36,938 nucleotides of DNA from Paracoccus marinaquae (GCF_018860165.1 NZ_JAHKNG010000037.1:1-36938); one strand, 5' to 3'. Counted from the first letter of the stretch, positions 25,339-33,756 are shown. Notes: generated by a model from the letters alone, not told the origin. Numbers and translations: made by a program.

Positions 25339-25624
25339 TGACACCGCCTAACCATCAGAGCCGAGGCAAGTCCCAAATGGCTGCCGACGATCAGATACAA
25401 TCAGTGTTCGCGATCACGCGAAACGCGCAGCGTGCGGGCGTAACCGGTGCTGGCCGCCAGCGAAGAGGTTCGGTTCATGCCGCAGAGCGGGCCTCGGGTC
25501 ATTTTCGGCGCCGAAACCTCACCCTTTGGACAGGTGAATTTACCCGCCCTGTTCCGTATGCTACGCAGAACGACCTCCGTGTTCGAGGATGTCGCGTGTA
25601 CTCTGGTTGTGAACAGGTTCTGAT
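25339..25624 (+). other. 286-base stretch without a firm gene
   Basis: This AT-richer stretch between the IS5 fragment and the acyltransferase gene shows no recognised protein. It contains a 48-codon ORF with a good ribosome binding site (25477-25623), described separately. I see no tRNA repeat that could mark an attachment site. Confidence 0.5.
25477..25623 (+). CDS. possible 48-residue ORF just upstream of the acyltransferase
   Basis: The ATG at 25477 follows GAAGAGG at eight bases. The product (MPQSGPRVIFGAETSPFGQV, then NLPALFRMLRRTTSVFED and VACTLVVNRF) ends at TGA 25621-25623, one base before the acyltransferase ATG. Its base composition differs from neighbouring genes. The product is not recognised; it may be a coupling peptide, a gene remnant or chance. 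Confidence 0.3.
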   Translation: MPQSGPRVIFGAETSPFGQVNLPALFRMLRRTTSVFEDVACTLVVNRF

Positions 25625-26752
25625 ATGGCTGAGACGTCCGGTCAAGCGCCTTTGGCGCCCCAACTCGATCTGCTGACAGCCATACGGTTCTTTGCGGCTG
25701 CCTGGGTCTTCTTTTTCCATTTCTGGAGTTGGGTGGGTCTGCCCGATACCGGCCTCTGGGCGCTTGCCGGTTCCGGGGCGCGCGGCGTCGATCTGTTCTT
25801 CGTGCTGTCAGGGTTTGTGATCTACCATGTCTATGGTGGACGCGAGACCGGTGGCGGCTTCGATTTCGGGACCTATATGTGGCGTCGCTTTGCGCGGGTC
25901 TATCCCATGCATCTGGTGATGCTTCTGGTCTGGCTGGTGTTCCTGCTGGCGGTGGCGCGACTCGGCTATCAGGCGGATCGGGCGCCGACGCTGCGCGATG
26001 GCATCGCCTCATTGTTGATGATCCATTCCTGGCGTGTCACTGACGGGCTCATCCTGAACGGGGTGTCCTGGTCGATCTCGGCCGAGATGTCGGCCTATCT
26101 GGCCTTTGGGCTGTTGATGGTCATTTCACCGCGGCGGCCGGGCTGGGTGTTCTGGACCGTTGTTCTGGTCGTATCCGGGGTGGTTGCGCATCTCGTCGCG
26201 CGCGCGGATGGCTATGCGGGATTCATGCATCCGACCTGGGATTTAGGTGTCTTGCGGATCTTCCCCGCCTTCGCTCTGGGGGTCCTGACACGGATGCTGG
26301 CCGAGCGTGTCGGGCCGCGCCCGGCGGCCCTGATCGGTGCGGTGGCGATGGTCGCATTCCTTGTCGTGGCGCGAAATCCGAATGCGGACTATGCGCTGCT
26401 GCCGATCTTCGCGGGGCTGATCCTGGCCGCCGCGCGGCTGTCTCCGACCCTGGGCCAGTCGTCGCTTGTCGGCCGCCGGGTCACGGGCGTCCTTGTCTAC
26501 TTGGGCGAGATCTCCTATTCCACCTATCTCGTGCATTCGCTGATCCTGATCGTCTATTCCAATCTCGGGCCGCGGTTCCCAGCCTATTGGGAAGCCCTGC
26601 CGCTGACCGTCCATTCGCTGGTCTGTTTTGCGCTGGTGATCCTGGCCTCGGCGATCAGCTATCACATGGTCGAACTTCCCGGCCGCAGCTGGCTCAACGG
26701 GATCTGGACGAGGCGGCGGGCCAGGGCGGGTATCGCAAGGGAAACAGGATGA
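25625..26752 (+). CDS. acyltransferase-3 family membrane protein (OafA/YrhL-like)
   Basis: Members of this family acylate polysaccharides, lipids or peptidoglycan at the membrane. The 375-residue protein has about ten hydrophobic segments. Near the N-terminus are LDLLTAIRFFAAAWVFFFHFWS (with the conserved catalytic-type histidine) and RGVDLFFVLSGFVIYHVYGG, the two hallmark motifs; YSTYLVHSLILIVY is the typical late helix. No extra periplasmic esterase domain follows. The stop overlaps exonuclease III as ATGA. It lies at the edge of the island scar, so it may have been acquired; the acceptor is unknown. Confidence 0.88.
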   Translation: MAETSGQAPLAPQLDLLTAIRFFAAAWVFFFHFWSWVGLPDTGLWALAGSGARGVDLFFVLSGFVIYHVYGGRETGGGFDFGTYMWRRFARVYPMHLVMLLVWLVFLLAVARLGYQADRAPTLRDGIASLLMIHSWRVTDGLILNGVSWSISAEMSAYLAFGLLMVISPRRPGWVFWTVVLVVSGVVAHLVARADGYAGFMHPTWDLGVLRIFPAFALGVLTRMLAERVGPRPAALIGAVAMVAFLVVARNPNADYALLPIFAGLILAAARLSPTLGQSSLVGRRVTGVLVYLGEISYSTYLVHSLILIVYSNLGPRFPAYWEALPLTVHSLVCFALVILASAISYHMVELPGRSWLNGIWTRRRARAGIARETG

Positions 26753-27534
26753 AGATTGCCAGCTTCAACATTAATGGAATCAAGGCCCGGATCGAGGCGC
26801 TGAGCGACTGGCTGGCCGGGACGGATGCCGATCCCGTGGTGCTGCAGGAGATCAAATCCGTCGATGAGGGGTTTCCGCGCGGGCATTTCGAGGATCTGGG
26901 CTGGAATGTCGAAACCCACGGCCAGAAGGGATTCAACGGCGTCGCCATCCTGTCGAAGCTGCCGCTGGAGGATGTGATGCGCGGCCTTCCGGGCGACGAG
27001 GCCGACGAACAGGCCCGTTATATCGAGGCGACGGTCGTGGGCGAGCGCGCGGTGCGGATCGCGGGCCTCTATCTGCCGAACGGCAACCCCGCGCCGGGGC
27101 CGAAATACGATTACAAGCTGGCCTGGATGGAGCGGCTGCGGGCACGGGCAGCCGAGTTGCTGGCCAGCGAGATGCCGGTGGTGATGCTGGGCGACTACAA
27201 CGTCATCCCCGAGCCGCGCGATGCCGCGAGGCCCGAAAAATGGGTCGATGACGCGCTGTTCCGCCCTGAAAGCCGGGGCGCGCTGCGGGCGATCCGTTAT
27301 CAGGGCTGGACCGATGCGATCCGCATCCGCGATCCCTGGGCCACGCGCGGACCGTTCACCTTCTGGGACTATCAGGCCGGGGCGTGGAGCAAGGATGACG
27401 GCATCCGCATCGATCACCTGCTGCTGTCGCCGCAGGCCGCCGACCTGATGGTTGAAACCGGCGTCGACCGCGAGGCGCGCGCGGGCGAGAAACCCAGCGA
27501 TCACGTTCCGGTCTGGGTGCGCTTGGCCGCCTGA
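26749..27534 (+). CDS. xth: exodeoxyribonuclease III (Xth/ExoA)
   Basis: ExoIII is an AP endonuclease and 3' repair exonuclease of base-excision repair. The 261-residue protein shows all family motifs: MKIASFNINGIKAR, LQEIKSVDEGFP (metal-binding glutamate), GLYLPNGNP, MLGDYNVIPEPRD, and IDHLLLSPQ with the terminal KPSDHVPVW (catalytic histidine). The length is normal. I chose the ATG at 26749, preceded by AAGGGAAACAGG, which gives the exact family N-terminus; the longer frame lies in the acyltransferase gene. Confidence 0.95.
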   Translation: MKIASFNINGIKARIEALSDWLAGTDADPVVLQEIKSVDEGFPRGHFEDLGWNVETHGQKGFNGVAILSKLPLEDVMRGLPGDEADEQARYIEATVVGERAVRIAGLYLPNGNPAPGPKYDYKLAWMERLRARAAELLASEMPVVMLGDYNVIPEPRDAARPEKWVDDALFRPESRGALRAIRYQGWTDAIRIRDPWATRGPFTFWDYQAGAWSKDDGIRIDHLLLSPQAADLMVETGVDREARAGEKPSDHVPVWVRLAA

Positions 27535-27617
27535 CATGGCCCGCGATGACGGCCTCGTGAAGCGCTGTGTTCCCTCCAGATATCGACGCCAAGCGCCTGA
27601 TCTGGAACAATGTTGGC

Positions 27618-27953
27618 ATGATGCTGCTGCGCGCCCTGTTGGTGATGGTTCTGGTCCTTGCGGTGATGCCGTGGGGGGCCTTTGCGACCGAGGTCGCGCG
27701 CCTCGATCGGGCGGCCGCGACGGCACCCGAGGCGACGCCGTTGGACCGGCAGGCAGGGGCGGAGCTGACCCTGTCGCGTCGATGCCCCGGTCCGGCCCTG
27801 CCGGGGGCGCCCTGCCATCCTGACGCCGGCCTTCTGCCCGGCGCGATGACGGCGCCCGGATCAGAGGCGGCCCGGACAAGGGCGCCGGCGGCCATCCTGC
27901 CGCAGGAGGGTGGCGGCCCGCAGCGAATTCTCGACCCGCCCCGGATGGGCTGA
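27618..27953 (+). CDS. small secreted protein of unknown function
   Basis: From the ATG at 27618 the 111-residue product begins with a clear signal peptide (MMLLRALLVMVLVLAVMPWG, cleavage expected after AFA) followed by an alanine- and proline-rich, low-complexity mature part. Two cysteines in RRCPGPALPGAPCHPDAG could form a disulfide. No domain is recognised. It precedes the L,D-transpeptidase gene by 62 bases on the same strand, so a cell-envelope role is plausible but unproven. An ATG at 27567 would extend it but bury the signal peptide. Confidence 0.5.
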   Translation: MMLLRALLVMVLVLAVMPWGAFATEVARLDRAAATAPEATPLDRQAGAELTLSRRCPGPALPGAPCHPDAGLLPGAMTAPGSEAARTRAPAAILPQEGGGPQRILDPPRMG

Positions 27954-28015
27954 CACAGCGCCCCCGTGCGATCGCGCGGATCGATCTCTGTCAGCCCTTC
28001 ACCAAGGAAATCACC

Positions 28016-28705
28016 ATGAAAAGACGTATTTTTCTGACGGCCGCCGCGGCCGCTGTCCTGTCCGCCTGCACGAAGAAGCCACCAAAGGCCGTCGAAGTCC
28101 TGCCCTCGCCGGCGATGCAGCTTCTGCCCGCGCGTTACGGCGCGATCACCGACGAGCCTTTCCCGGTTCCCGCCGTGCCGCAGGGCATCGTGCCGCCCGA
28201 GTTGTGGCGGCAGGAGGTACCGAATCCCTATCCCGATCAGCCCGCCGGGACCGTGATCGTCGATCCCGACCAGGCCTTCCTGCATCTGGTGCAACAGGAT
28301 GGCACGGCCCTGCGCTATGGCGTCGGCGTCGGGGCAGCCGGGTTCGCCTGGAACGGCGATTCCGTCATGCAGTACAAGCGCAAATGGCCGCGCTGGACGC
28401 CCCCTGACGAGATGGTCGCCCGGCGGCCGGATCTCGAGCCCTATTCCATTGCCAATGGCGGCATGGATGGCGGGCCGGGCAACCCGCTGGGATCGCGGGC
28501 GCTGTATCTGTTCCAGAACGGCGTGGACACGCTGTATCGCATCCATGGCGGGTGCGAGCCGCAATATCTGGGGCAGGCGGTGTCCTCGGGCTGCATCCGG
28601 ATGCTGGATCAGGACGCCATCGACCTGTTCGAGCGCGTGCCCGGCGGCAGCAAGATCGTGGTCCTGCCCTCGCTGTGGAAAGAGGGCGCCCGCGGCATCT
28701 TCTGA
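28016..28705 (+). CDS. L,D-transpeptidase (YkuD) lipoprotein
   Basis: YkuD enzymes form 3-3 cross-links in peptidoglycan or attach proteins to it. The 229-residue precursor has a lipoprotein signal (MKRRIFLTAAAAAVLSAC; acylated C19) and a YkuD domain from about residue 75. The catalytic motif is HGGCEPQYLGQAVSSGCIRM, with H177 and the nucleophile C193. The GSRALYLFQNG stretch before it is typical. CAAGGA lies before the ATG. The length suits a single-domain periplasmic enzyme. Confidence 0.92.
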   Translation: MKRRIFLTAAAAAVLSACTKKPPKAVEVLPSPAMQLLPARYGAITDEPFPVPAVPQGIVPPELWRQEVPNPYPDQPAGTVIVDPDQAFLHLVQQDGTALRYGVGVGAAGFAWNGDSVMQYKRKWPRWTPPDEMVARRPDLEPYSIANGGMDGGPGNPLGSRALYLFQNGVDTLYRIHGGCEPQYLGQAVSSGCIRMLDQDAIDLFERVPGGSKIVVLPSLWKEGARGIF

Positions 28706-28739
28706 TCGGGTCGCGTCCGGGCCGCGCGGGTGGCGCGGC

Positions 28740-29639
28740 CTACAGCACCAGAACGCCGGAATGCTTGGCCTTGTGTTCCGGCTCGACATGGATGGTGATC
28801 TGCGCCTCGCGCAACAGCTTGCGCAGCGAGGCTTCGATCCGGTCGCAGATCGCATGGGCGTCGTCGACCGTGGTCTGGCCGTCCACCACCAGATGAAAGT
28901 CGATGAAGGTCACGGTTCCGGCGTGCCGGGTGCGCAGATCATGCGCCTCGATGGCGCCGCCGGCCTCTTCCGAGATGATCGAGCGGATCTGTTCCAGCGT
29001 CTCGGCCGGCACCGCCTCATCCATCAATCCGTTCAGCGAGGTGGCGGTGACCTGCCAGCCCATCCGCAGGATGTTGAGCCCCACCAGCCCCGCCAGCAGC
29101 GGGTCCAGGATGGCCCAGCCGCTGAGGACGGACAGCACCACGCCCAGCAGCACGCCGCCCGATGAGATCACGTCGGACAGCAGGTGCTTGCCGTCGGCCA
29201 CCAGGGCGGGTGATTTCAGCCGTCGCCCGCGGGTGATCAGCACCCAGCACCAGACGGCGTTGATGAGGCCGGCGGCGGCGTTGATCGCGATTCCCTCGAA
29301 AGGCGATTCCAGCACCGGCGGGCTGAGAAAGCCCCGCCAGGCCTCGCGCATGATCAGCAGGGCCGCGACGATGATCATCACCCCTTCCAGCACGGCGCTG
29401 AAGAACTCGGCCTTGTGATGGCCGTAGGGATGGCCCGCATCGGCGGGGCGGGCGGCGACATGAACGGCGATCAGCGCGGCGACGGCGCTGGCGACATTCA
29501 CCGTGCTTTCCAGCGCATCCGACAGCAGCGCGACCGACCCCGTCATCCACCAGGCCAGCAGCTTCAGCACCAGCACCGTCAGGCCGACGACGATGCTGCC
29601 TGCCGCGAGTTTCAGGGTCAGGGTCATGCTGCCCGCCAT
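28740..29639 (-). CDS. cation diffusion facilitator family metal transporter
   Basis: CDF proteins export divalent metals from the cytoplasm by proton exchange. The 299-residue protein has six membrane segments and a cytoplasmic C-terminal domain. Visible family features are GSVALLSDALESTVNV with D41 in the second helix, HPYGHHKAEFF at residues 70-80, and DGKHLLSDVISSGGVLLG in the fifth helix with the HxxxD site. The helix-2 site reads D-A-L-E-S, so the usual second aspartate is replaced by a serine; this may shift metal choice. The C-terminal domain has AGTVTFIDFHLVVDGQTTVDDAHAICD-type sequence. The metal cannot be named with confidence. Confidence 0.9.
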   Translation of the reverse strand: MAGSMTLTLKLAAGSIVVGLTVLVLKLLAWWMTGSVALLSDALESTVNVASAVAALIAVHVAARPADAGHPYGHHKAEFFSAVLEGVMIIVAALLIMREAWRGFLSPPVLESPFEGIAINAAAGLINAVWCWVLITRGRRLKSPALVADGKHLLSDVISSGGVLLGVVLSVLSGWAILDPLLAGLVGLNILRMGWQVTATSLNGLMDEAVPAETLEQIRSIISEEAGGAIEAHDLRTRHAGTVTFIDFHLVVDGQTTVDDAHAICDRIEASLRKLLREAQITIHVEPEHKAKHSGVLVL

Positions 29640-29769
29640 ATCATGGTATTGCCTGTCATGGCTTCGGTGCCGGCTTTGTCAGATTGCGGCGTCATACTCA
29701 ACCGCCAGGCCCCGGCTTTCTGCCCTCCATGCCATGGCGATGCGGGAATATTCAACGCGGTCTCGAATT

Positions 29770-29789
29770 TTGATTGACTGAACAATCAA
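29770..29789 (+). promoter_or_regulatory. BetI-like operator
   Basis: A perfect 7-bp inverted repeat, TTGATTG at 29770-29776 and CAATCAA at 29783-29789, with a 6-base centre containing CTGAA. It closely resembles the operators bound by the choline-sensing TetR-family repressor BetI, and lies 121 bases upstream of a BCCT-type transporter gene. No betI gene is in the window. Confidence 0.55.
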
Positions 29790-29910
29790 GATAAGGCAGG
29801 GATATGTGACAAAGTGACCCAGCGGCAACTTCCTTGCCGCGCGCCGGTGGCCCGAAGCGGGGGCGTCCCGGCTTCTGCCAAAAGCGACTCGTCGCAGCGA
29901 AGAGGTTCAT

Positions 29911-31062
29911 ATGACGCCAATCATCACCATAGCCTATCTCAGCGTGCTGGCCTGCGCGCTTTTCGTCCTGATCCGCTGGCCGCGCGTTCGGTGCTATGGC
30001 GAAACGCCGGTCGGGTTGTTCACGCTGATCGCGCTGCTGTTCACCGCAGGCCTGGACATGGGGCTGGTGATGCTGCCGCTGAACGAGTTTCCGATCTACG
30101 AGGAGGAGGCGGCCTTCGGCTTCACCAATGCTCTGGCGGTCGAATTCGGCATGTGGGGGCCGCTGGTCTGGCTGATGTATTTCGTCGCCACATTCTATTT
30201 CGTCGCCCTCGAGCCGCGGCTCAGGCTGTTCGAGATCGCGCCGGTGAAATGGGTCTATAACCTCACCGTCATCGCGACCTGTTCCTTTACCTGCTACCTG
30301 TTCATGATCAACCTGCCGACCTATGCGCCCGATCTGCCGCAATGGGCGATCTGGGGGCTGGCGGTGTTCGTCATCGCCTTTTCGGTCACCTCCAGCGGCG
30401 ATTTTCGGATCATGAAATGGCTGGCGATCGTTTCGACCTACGGCTTCGGGATGCTGGCCTTCACCGCGCTGGCACTGGTGGCCTTCGCCTATAGCGGTGT
30501 CGGCATGGGGGATTTCGGGGCCAATATCGGGCTGCTGATGGACTATTTCGCAAACCTGCCGCGCTTTGCCGTGCCGATCTCGGACTATCACGAATTCTAC
30601 CTGTTCTGGTGGTTCGCCTGGAGCATCATGATCGGCCAGTTCGTCGCCCGCTTCGTCGGTGGCCTGCCGGCCTGGCAACTGGCGCTGGCGATGGTGTTCC
30701 TGCCGGCGATCCCGCTTGGGCTGTGGTTCAGCGTACTGTTCATCTATTACAAGGCCGAGATCGTGATCCCCGGCTGGCTGAACTGGTTCATGATCTTCGT
30801 CGGCGTGGTCTTCGTCATCAACTCGCTGGACAGCCTGATCCGCCTCTACTCGGCCAATCTCGGCTGGTCGCGCGAGGCCCTGGGCAACCGGGTCTATTAC
30901 CCGATGCACTTCATGCTGCAATTCCTGCTGGTCGTCGCCTATTTCTTCACCCCCTTCGAGATCCAGTGGGTCGGACTGGTCGTCGCCGGACTGTATGCGG
31001 TGATCTATGTGCTGATCCTGCAGCGCATGGGGGCGCTGTCCAATCTGGCCCCGGCCAAGTGA
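29911..31062 (+). CDS. short BCCT-type transporter (predicted choline/betaine uptake)
   Basis: A 383-residue membrane protein with about ten to eleven hydrophobic segments. Its core FWWFAWSIMIGQFVARF (residues 232-248) corresponds to the BCCT signature helix (WWxxWxPFxGxFIARxSRG) whose tryptophans bind the trimethylammonium group. Canonical BCCT proteins exceed 500 residues; here the flanking hydrophilic tails and probably two helices are absent. The serine in place of the usual proline and the missing RG pair make it divergent. GAAGAGG precedes the ATG. The BetI-like box upstream supports choline or a related substrate. ynfA follows. Confidence 0.7.
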   Translation: MTPIITIAYLSVLACALFVLIRWPRVRCYGETPVGLFTLIALLFTAGLDMGLVMLPLNEFPIYEEEAAFGFTNALAVEFGMWGPLVWLMYFVATFYFVALEPRLRLFEIAPVKWVYNLTVIATCSFTCYLFMINLPTYAPDLPQWAIWGLAVFVIAFSVTSSGDFRIMKWLAIVSTYGFGMLAFTALALVAFAYSGVGMGDFGANIGLLMDYFANLPRFAVPISDYHEFYLFWWFAWSIMIGQFVARFVGGLPAWQLALAMVFLPAIPLGLWFSVLFIYYKAEIVIPGWLNWFMIFVGVVFVINSLDSLIRLYSANLGWSREALGNRVYYPMHFMLQFLLVVAYFFTPFEIQWVGLVVAGLYAVIYVLILQRMGALSNLAPAK

Positions 31063-31103
31063 AAGCCATGGACCGGCGCGGGGCGGCGGCTTAAGCAGGG
31101 TCC

Positions 31104-31430
31104 ATGACCGCCTTGCCGATCTACATCGCCGCGGCGCTGGCCGAGATCGCCGGATGCTTCGCCTTCTGGGCCTGGTTCCGACTTGACCGATCGGCGCTGT
31201 GGCTGCTGCCGGGCATGGTCTCGCTGGCGATGTTCGCGGGGCTTCTGGCGCTCAGCCCGGCCGATCAGGCCGGCCGCGCCTATGCCGCCTATGGCGGAAT
31301 TTATATCGCGGCCTCGCTGGCCTGGTTGTGGCTGGCCGAAGGGCGCCGGCCGGATCAGTGGGACCTGACCGGCGCTGCGATCTGCCTTCTGGGCGCCGCC
31401 ATCATCCTCTGGGGACCGCGCGGCGCCTGA
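31104..31430 (+). CDS. UPF0060 membrane protein YnfA
   Basis: A 108-residue protein with four hydrophobic helices. The sequence [17 protein letters not shown] near the N-terminus and [41 protein letters not shown] at the C-terminal half match the YnfA/UPF0060 family closely. These relate to small multidrug-resistance transporters, but a function is established for only a few members. It follows the BCCT gene by 41 bases and converges on the CsbD-like gene with a 5-base gap. Confidence 0.9.
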   Translation: MTALPIYIAAALAEIAGCFAFWAWFRLDRSALWLLPGMVSLAMFAGLLALSPADQAGRAYAAYGGIYIAASLAWLWLAEGRRPDQWDLTGAAICLLGAAIILWGPRGA

Positions 31431-31435
31431 CCGGA

Positions 31436-31771
31436 TCAGTTGTCGTCCGCCTCGTCGCCGTCATCGCCGAAGCGGGCGTCGTCGTCATATTCGTCCTCGC
31501 CCTCGTTGACGTATTTGGAACTGAGCGCGATCGAGTGGTTGTCATGCTGCGGATCCATGATCACGTCCGAGGGGATCTCGCCCGCCAGCCATTCGCGCAG
31601 CTCGTCGCGGATGTCCGACGCCTCCTGACCGGTCACTTCGGCCAGATAGGCGATGAAGGCGCGCTGATCGCCGTCGATCTCGTCCAGATCGGCCTCGTCC
31701 GCCTCGGGCCATTTGTCCTGGATCACCTCGTAGAAGGCGGACCAGTTTTCCTGAACGTGATGCCACTTCAT
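31436..31771 (-). CDS. CsbD-like stress protein, acidic
   Basis: A 111-residue soluble protein. The N-terminal 65 residues have the CsbD-type pattern: MKWHHVQENWSAFYEVIQDKWPE, then DLDEIDGDQRAFIAYLAEVTGQ and REWL, i.e. short helices with spaced tryptophans. The C-terminal 45 residues are highly acidic (EGEDEYDDDARFGDDGDEADD) and unlike standard CsbD, which is about 65 residues. CsbD proteins accumulate in general stress; the mechanism is unknown. The ATG directly abuts the stop codon of the entericidin-like gene, whose end supplies the AGGAG ribosome binding site, so translation is coupled. Confidence 0.75.
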   Translation of the reverse strand: MKWHHVQENWSAFYEVIQDKWPEADEADLDEIDGDQRAFIAYLAEVTGQEASDIRDELREWLAGEIPSDVIMDPQHDNHSIALSSKYVNEGEDEYDDDARFGDDGDEADDN

Positions 31772-31900
31772 CTAGTAACTCCTCGGAAGGCCCTGCTGGA
31801 ACCAGCGGGCGGTGCCGGTGATGTCCTCACCGACCCCTGCGACGGTATTGCAGCCGGCCAGCAACGCGCCGGCCAGCAGTAGTGCAGCAACTGCTCTCAT
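31772..31900 (-). CDS. entericidin A/B-like small lipoprotein
   Basis: Read on the minus strand, the 42-residue product is MRAVAALLLAGALLAGC, then NTVAGVGEDITGTARWFQQG and LPRSY. The first 16 residues are a lipoprotein signal and C17 is the lipidated cysteine; the mature NTVAGVGEDI sequence is that of entericidins. GGAGG lies nine bases before the ATG. The ATG overlaps the solute-binding protein stop as ATGA (31897-31900), and the TAG abuts the next ATG. In E. coli the entericidin pair is a stress-linked toxin/antidote; whether this single copy acts so is unknown. Confidence 0.85.
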   Translation of the reverse strand: MRAVAALLLAGALLAGCNTVAGVGEDITGTARWFQQGLPRSY

Positions 31901-33756
31901 TTTTTTGCCTCCTGCCACCAGACCTCGGGCATGAACCCGGGCCAGTCACCGTAAAGAGGTGTGTTTTCAGGATAATGCAGGTCGGCCGAATGGGCCAGAC
32001 GCGAGATAGGCGAAAAACTGACCGGAATGACATAACGCCCAGCGGTCAGCACCCGGTCCAGCGCCCGCACGGCCGAGGTAAAGCCTTCGGGCGTCCCGGC
32101 GTCCAGCATGGCGTCGATCATGGCCTCGGCGGCGGGGCTGTTCATGCCCATCCAGTTGCGGCTGCCGGGCAGGGTGACGCCGTCATGGCCCCAGTACAGC
32201 ATCTGCTCATTGCCCGGCGACAGCGACAGGGCGCGCTCGTACCAGGTCATGTCGAAATCATAGGTATTGGTGCGCTGCACATATTGCGCCGAATCCAGCA
32301 GCGTGACCGTCGCCGTAATGCCCAGATTGCGCAGCGCCTCGACATAGATATCGACGATCTGCTGGGTTTCGGAGGCCGTGCGCATGGCGCTGCCCGACTG
32401 GTTCAGCAGGATCTCGAAGGCGAAGGGGCGCCCTTCGGCATTCTTCAGCGCCCCGTTCTGTACGGTCCAGCCGGCCTCTTCCAGCAGTTTCAGGGCGCTG
32501 CGCAGGCCGCGCCGGTCCAGCGCGTTCTCGCTGCCTTCGGGCAGGGCATAGCCTTCCAGCGTGCCGGGAGGCAGATCGTCGGCGAAAGGCTCCAGCAGTT
32601 CCTTCACCCGGCCTTCGGCGGGTCCGGGCTGCATCGCCAGATCCGAGTTCGAGAAATACGAGGTGATGCGCGGATCCCTGCCGCCATTCAGCGTGTTGTT
32701 GATGAACTGGAAGTTGAAGGCCTCGATCATCGCCTGACGCACGCGCCAGTCCGCGAAGACCGGGTTGCGGCTGTTCATCACCAGCCCCATGATCCCCGAG
32801 GGACGGTCATGGCCGATCTCGGATTTGACCACCTTGCCCTCGATCACCAGCGGGAAATCGTATTCGCTGTCCCATTTCTGCGCCGAGAGTTCGCGCCAGA
32901 TGGTCACCTCGCCGGCCCGGAAGGCCTCGGACATGGCATTGGCGTCGCCGAAATAGTCATAGCGGATCTCGTCGAAATTATGCAGGCCGCGATTGACCGG
33001 CAGATCCTTGCCCCAGTAATCGGGATCGCGCCGGAAGCTGATCGAGCGGCCCGGATCGACCCGGTCGATCAGATAGGCGCCCGAACCGATGGGCGGTTCC
33101 AGCCCGGACTGGGTGAAGTCCGTGTCCTCCCATTGCGCCTTCTTCAGGATCGGGCGCATGCCCATCAGCATCGCCAGCTCGCGGTCCTGTTCCTTGAAGG
33201 TGAAGCGCAGGCTGCGCTCGCCCGTCTGCTCCATCTTCTCGACCTTGGACCAGGTGGCCAGATAGCGGGGATGGCCAAGCGTGCCCAGCGTCTCGTAGGA
33301 CCACATCACGTCCTCGACCGTGACTGGCGATCCGTCCGAAAAGCGCGCCTCGGGGCGCAGGGTGAACTCGACCCAGGTGCGCTCGGGATCCGTCTCGACC
33401 GACTCGGCCAGGAGGCCGTACAGCGTGAAGGGCTCGTCGATCGAGCGCAGCATCAGGCTCTCGGCCACGTGAACGCCGACGCCCCAGGCGGCATTGCCCT
33501 TCAGGACCCAGGGCTTCAGCGAGTCGAATCCTCCCGGCTCTGCCAGCCGAATCGTGCCGCCCTTCGGGGCGTCCGGATTGGCGTAGGGCAGGCTGGAAAA
33601 CCCCTCGGCCAGCGCAGGTTCTCCATACATTGCAATGCCATGCGCGGGTTCTGCGAGGCTTGCCAGCGGCATTGCTGCAACAGTCACGGCCATGGCCATG
33701 AGCGCCGGCGCTGCGCGTTTGATCGCGCATTTGTTAAGGTTTTTGAAGATTCGCAT
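31897..33756 (-). CDS. family-5 extracellular solute-binding protein (oligopeptide/YejA type)
   Basis: The 619-residue precursor has a signal peptide (residues about 1-33, ending ASLA) and a family-5 binding domain: HGIAMYGEPALAEGF, PDAPKGGTIRLAEPGGFDSLKPW, FTLRPEARFSDGSPVTVEDVMWSYE, and GSGAYLIDRVDPGRSISFRRDPDYWGKDLPV. These match the YejA group of peptide-binding proteins of ABC importers. The permease and ATPase genes (yejBEF) are absent here. I chose the ATG at 33756, preceded by AGAGGCGACAGG, over 33789. It heads an operon with the entericidin-like and CsbD-like genes. Confidence 0.9.
   Translation of the reverse strand: MRIFKNLNKCAIKRAAPALMAMAVTVAAMPLASLAEPAHGIAMYGEPALAEGFSSLPYANPDAPKGGTIRLAEPGGFDSLKPWVLKGNAAWGVGVHVAESLMLRSIDEPFTLYGLLAESVETDPERTWVEFTLRPEARFSDGSPVTVEDVMWSYETLGTLGHPRYLATWSKVEKMEQTGERSLRFTFKEQDRELAMLMGMRPILKKAQWEDTDFTQSGLEPPIGSGAYLIDRVDPGRSISFRRDPDYWGKDLPVNRGLHNFDEIRYDYFGDANAMSEAFRAGEVTIWRELSAQKWDSEYDFPLVIEGKVVKSEIGHDRPSGIMGLVMNSRNPVFADWRVRQAMIEAFNFQFINNTLNGGRDPRITSYFSNSDLAMQPGPAEGRVKELLEPFADDLPPGTLEGYALPEGSENALDRRGLRSALKLLEEAGWTVQNGALKNAEGRPFAFEILLNQSGSAMRTASETQQIVDIYVEALRNLGITATVTLLDSAQYVQRTNTYDFDMTWYERALSLSPGNEQMLYWGHDGVTLPGSRNWMGMNSPAAEAMIDAMLDAGTPEGFTSAVRALDRVLTAGRYVIPVSFSPISRLAHSADLHYPENTPLYGDWPGFMPEVWWQEAKK

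Noticed and set aside
25462..29911. AGCGAAGAGGTTC occurs at both 25462 and 29899
   Set aside because: The shared 13 bases are ribosome-binding-site sequence upstream of start codons; the flanks do not match, so it is not a mobile repeat.
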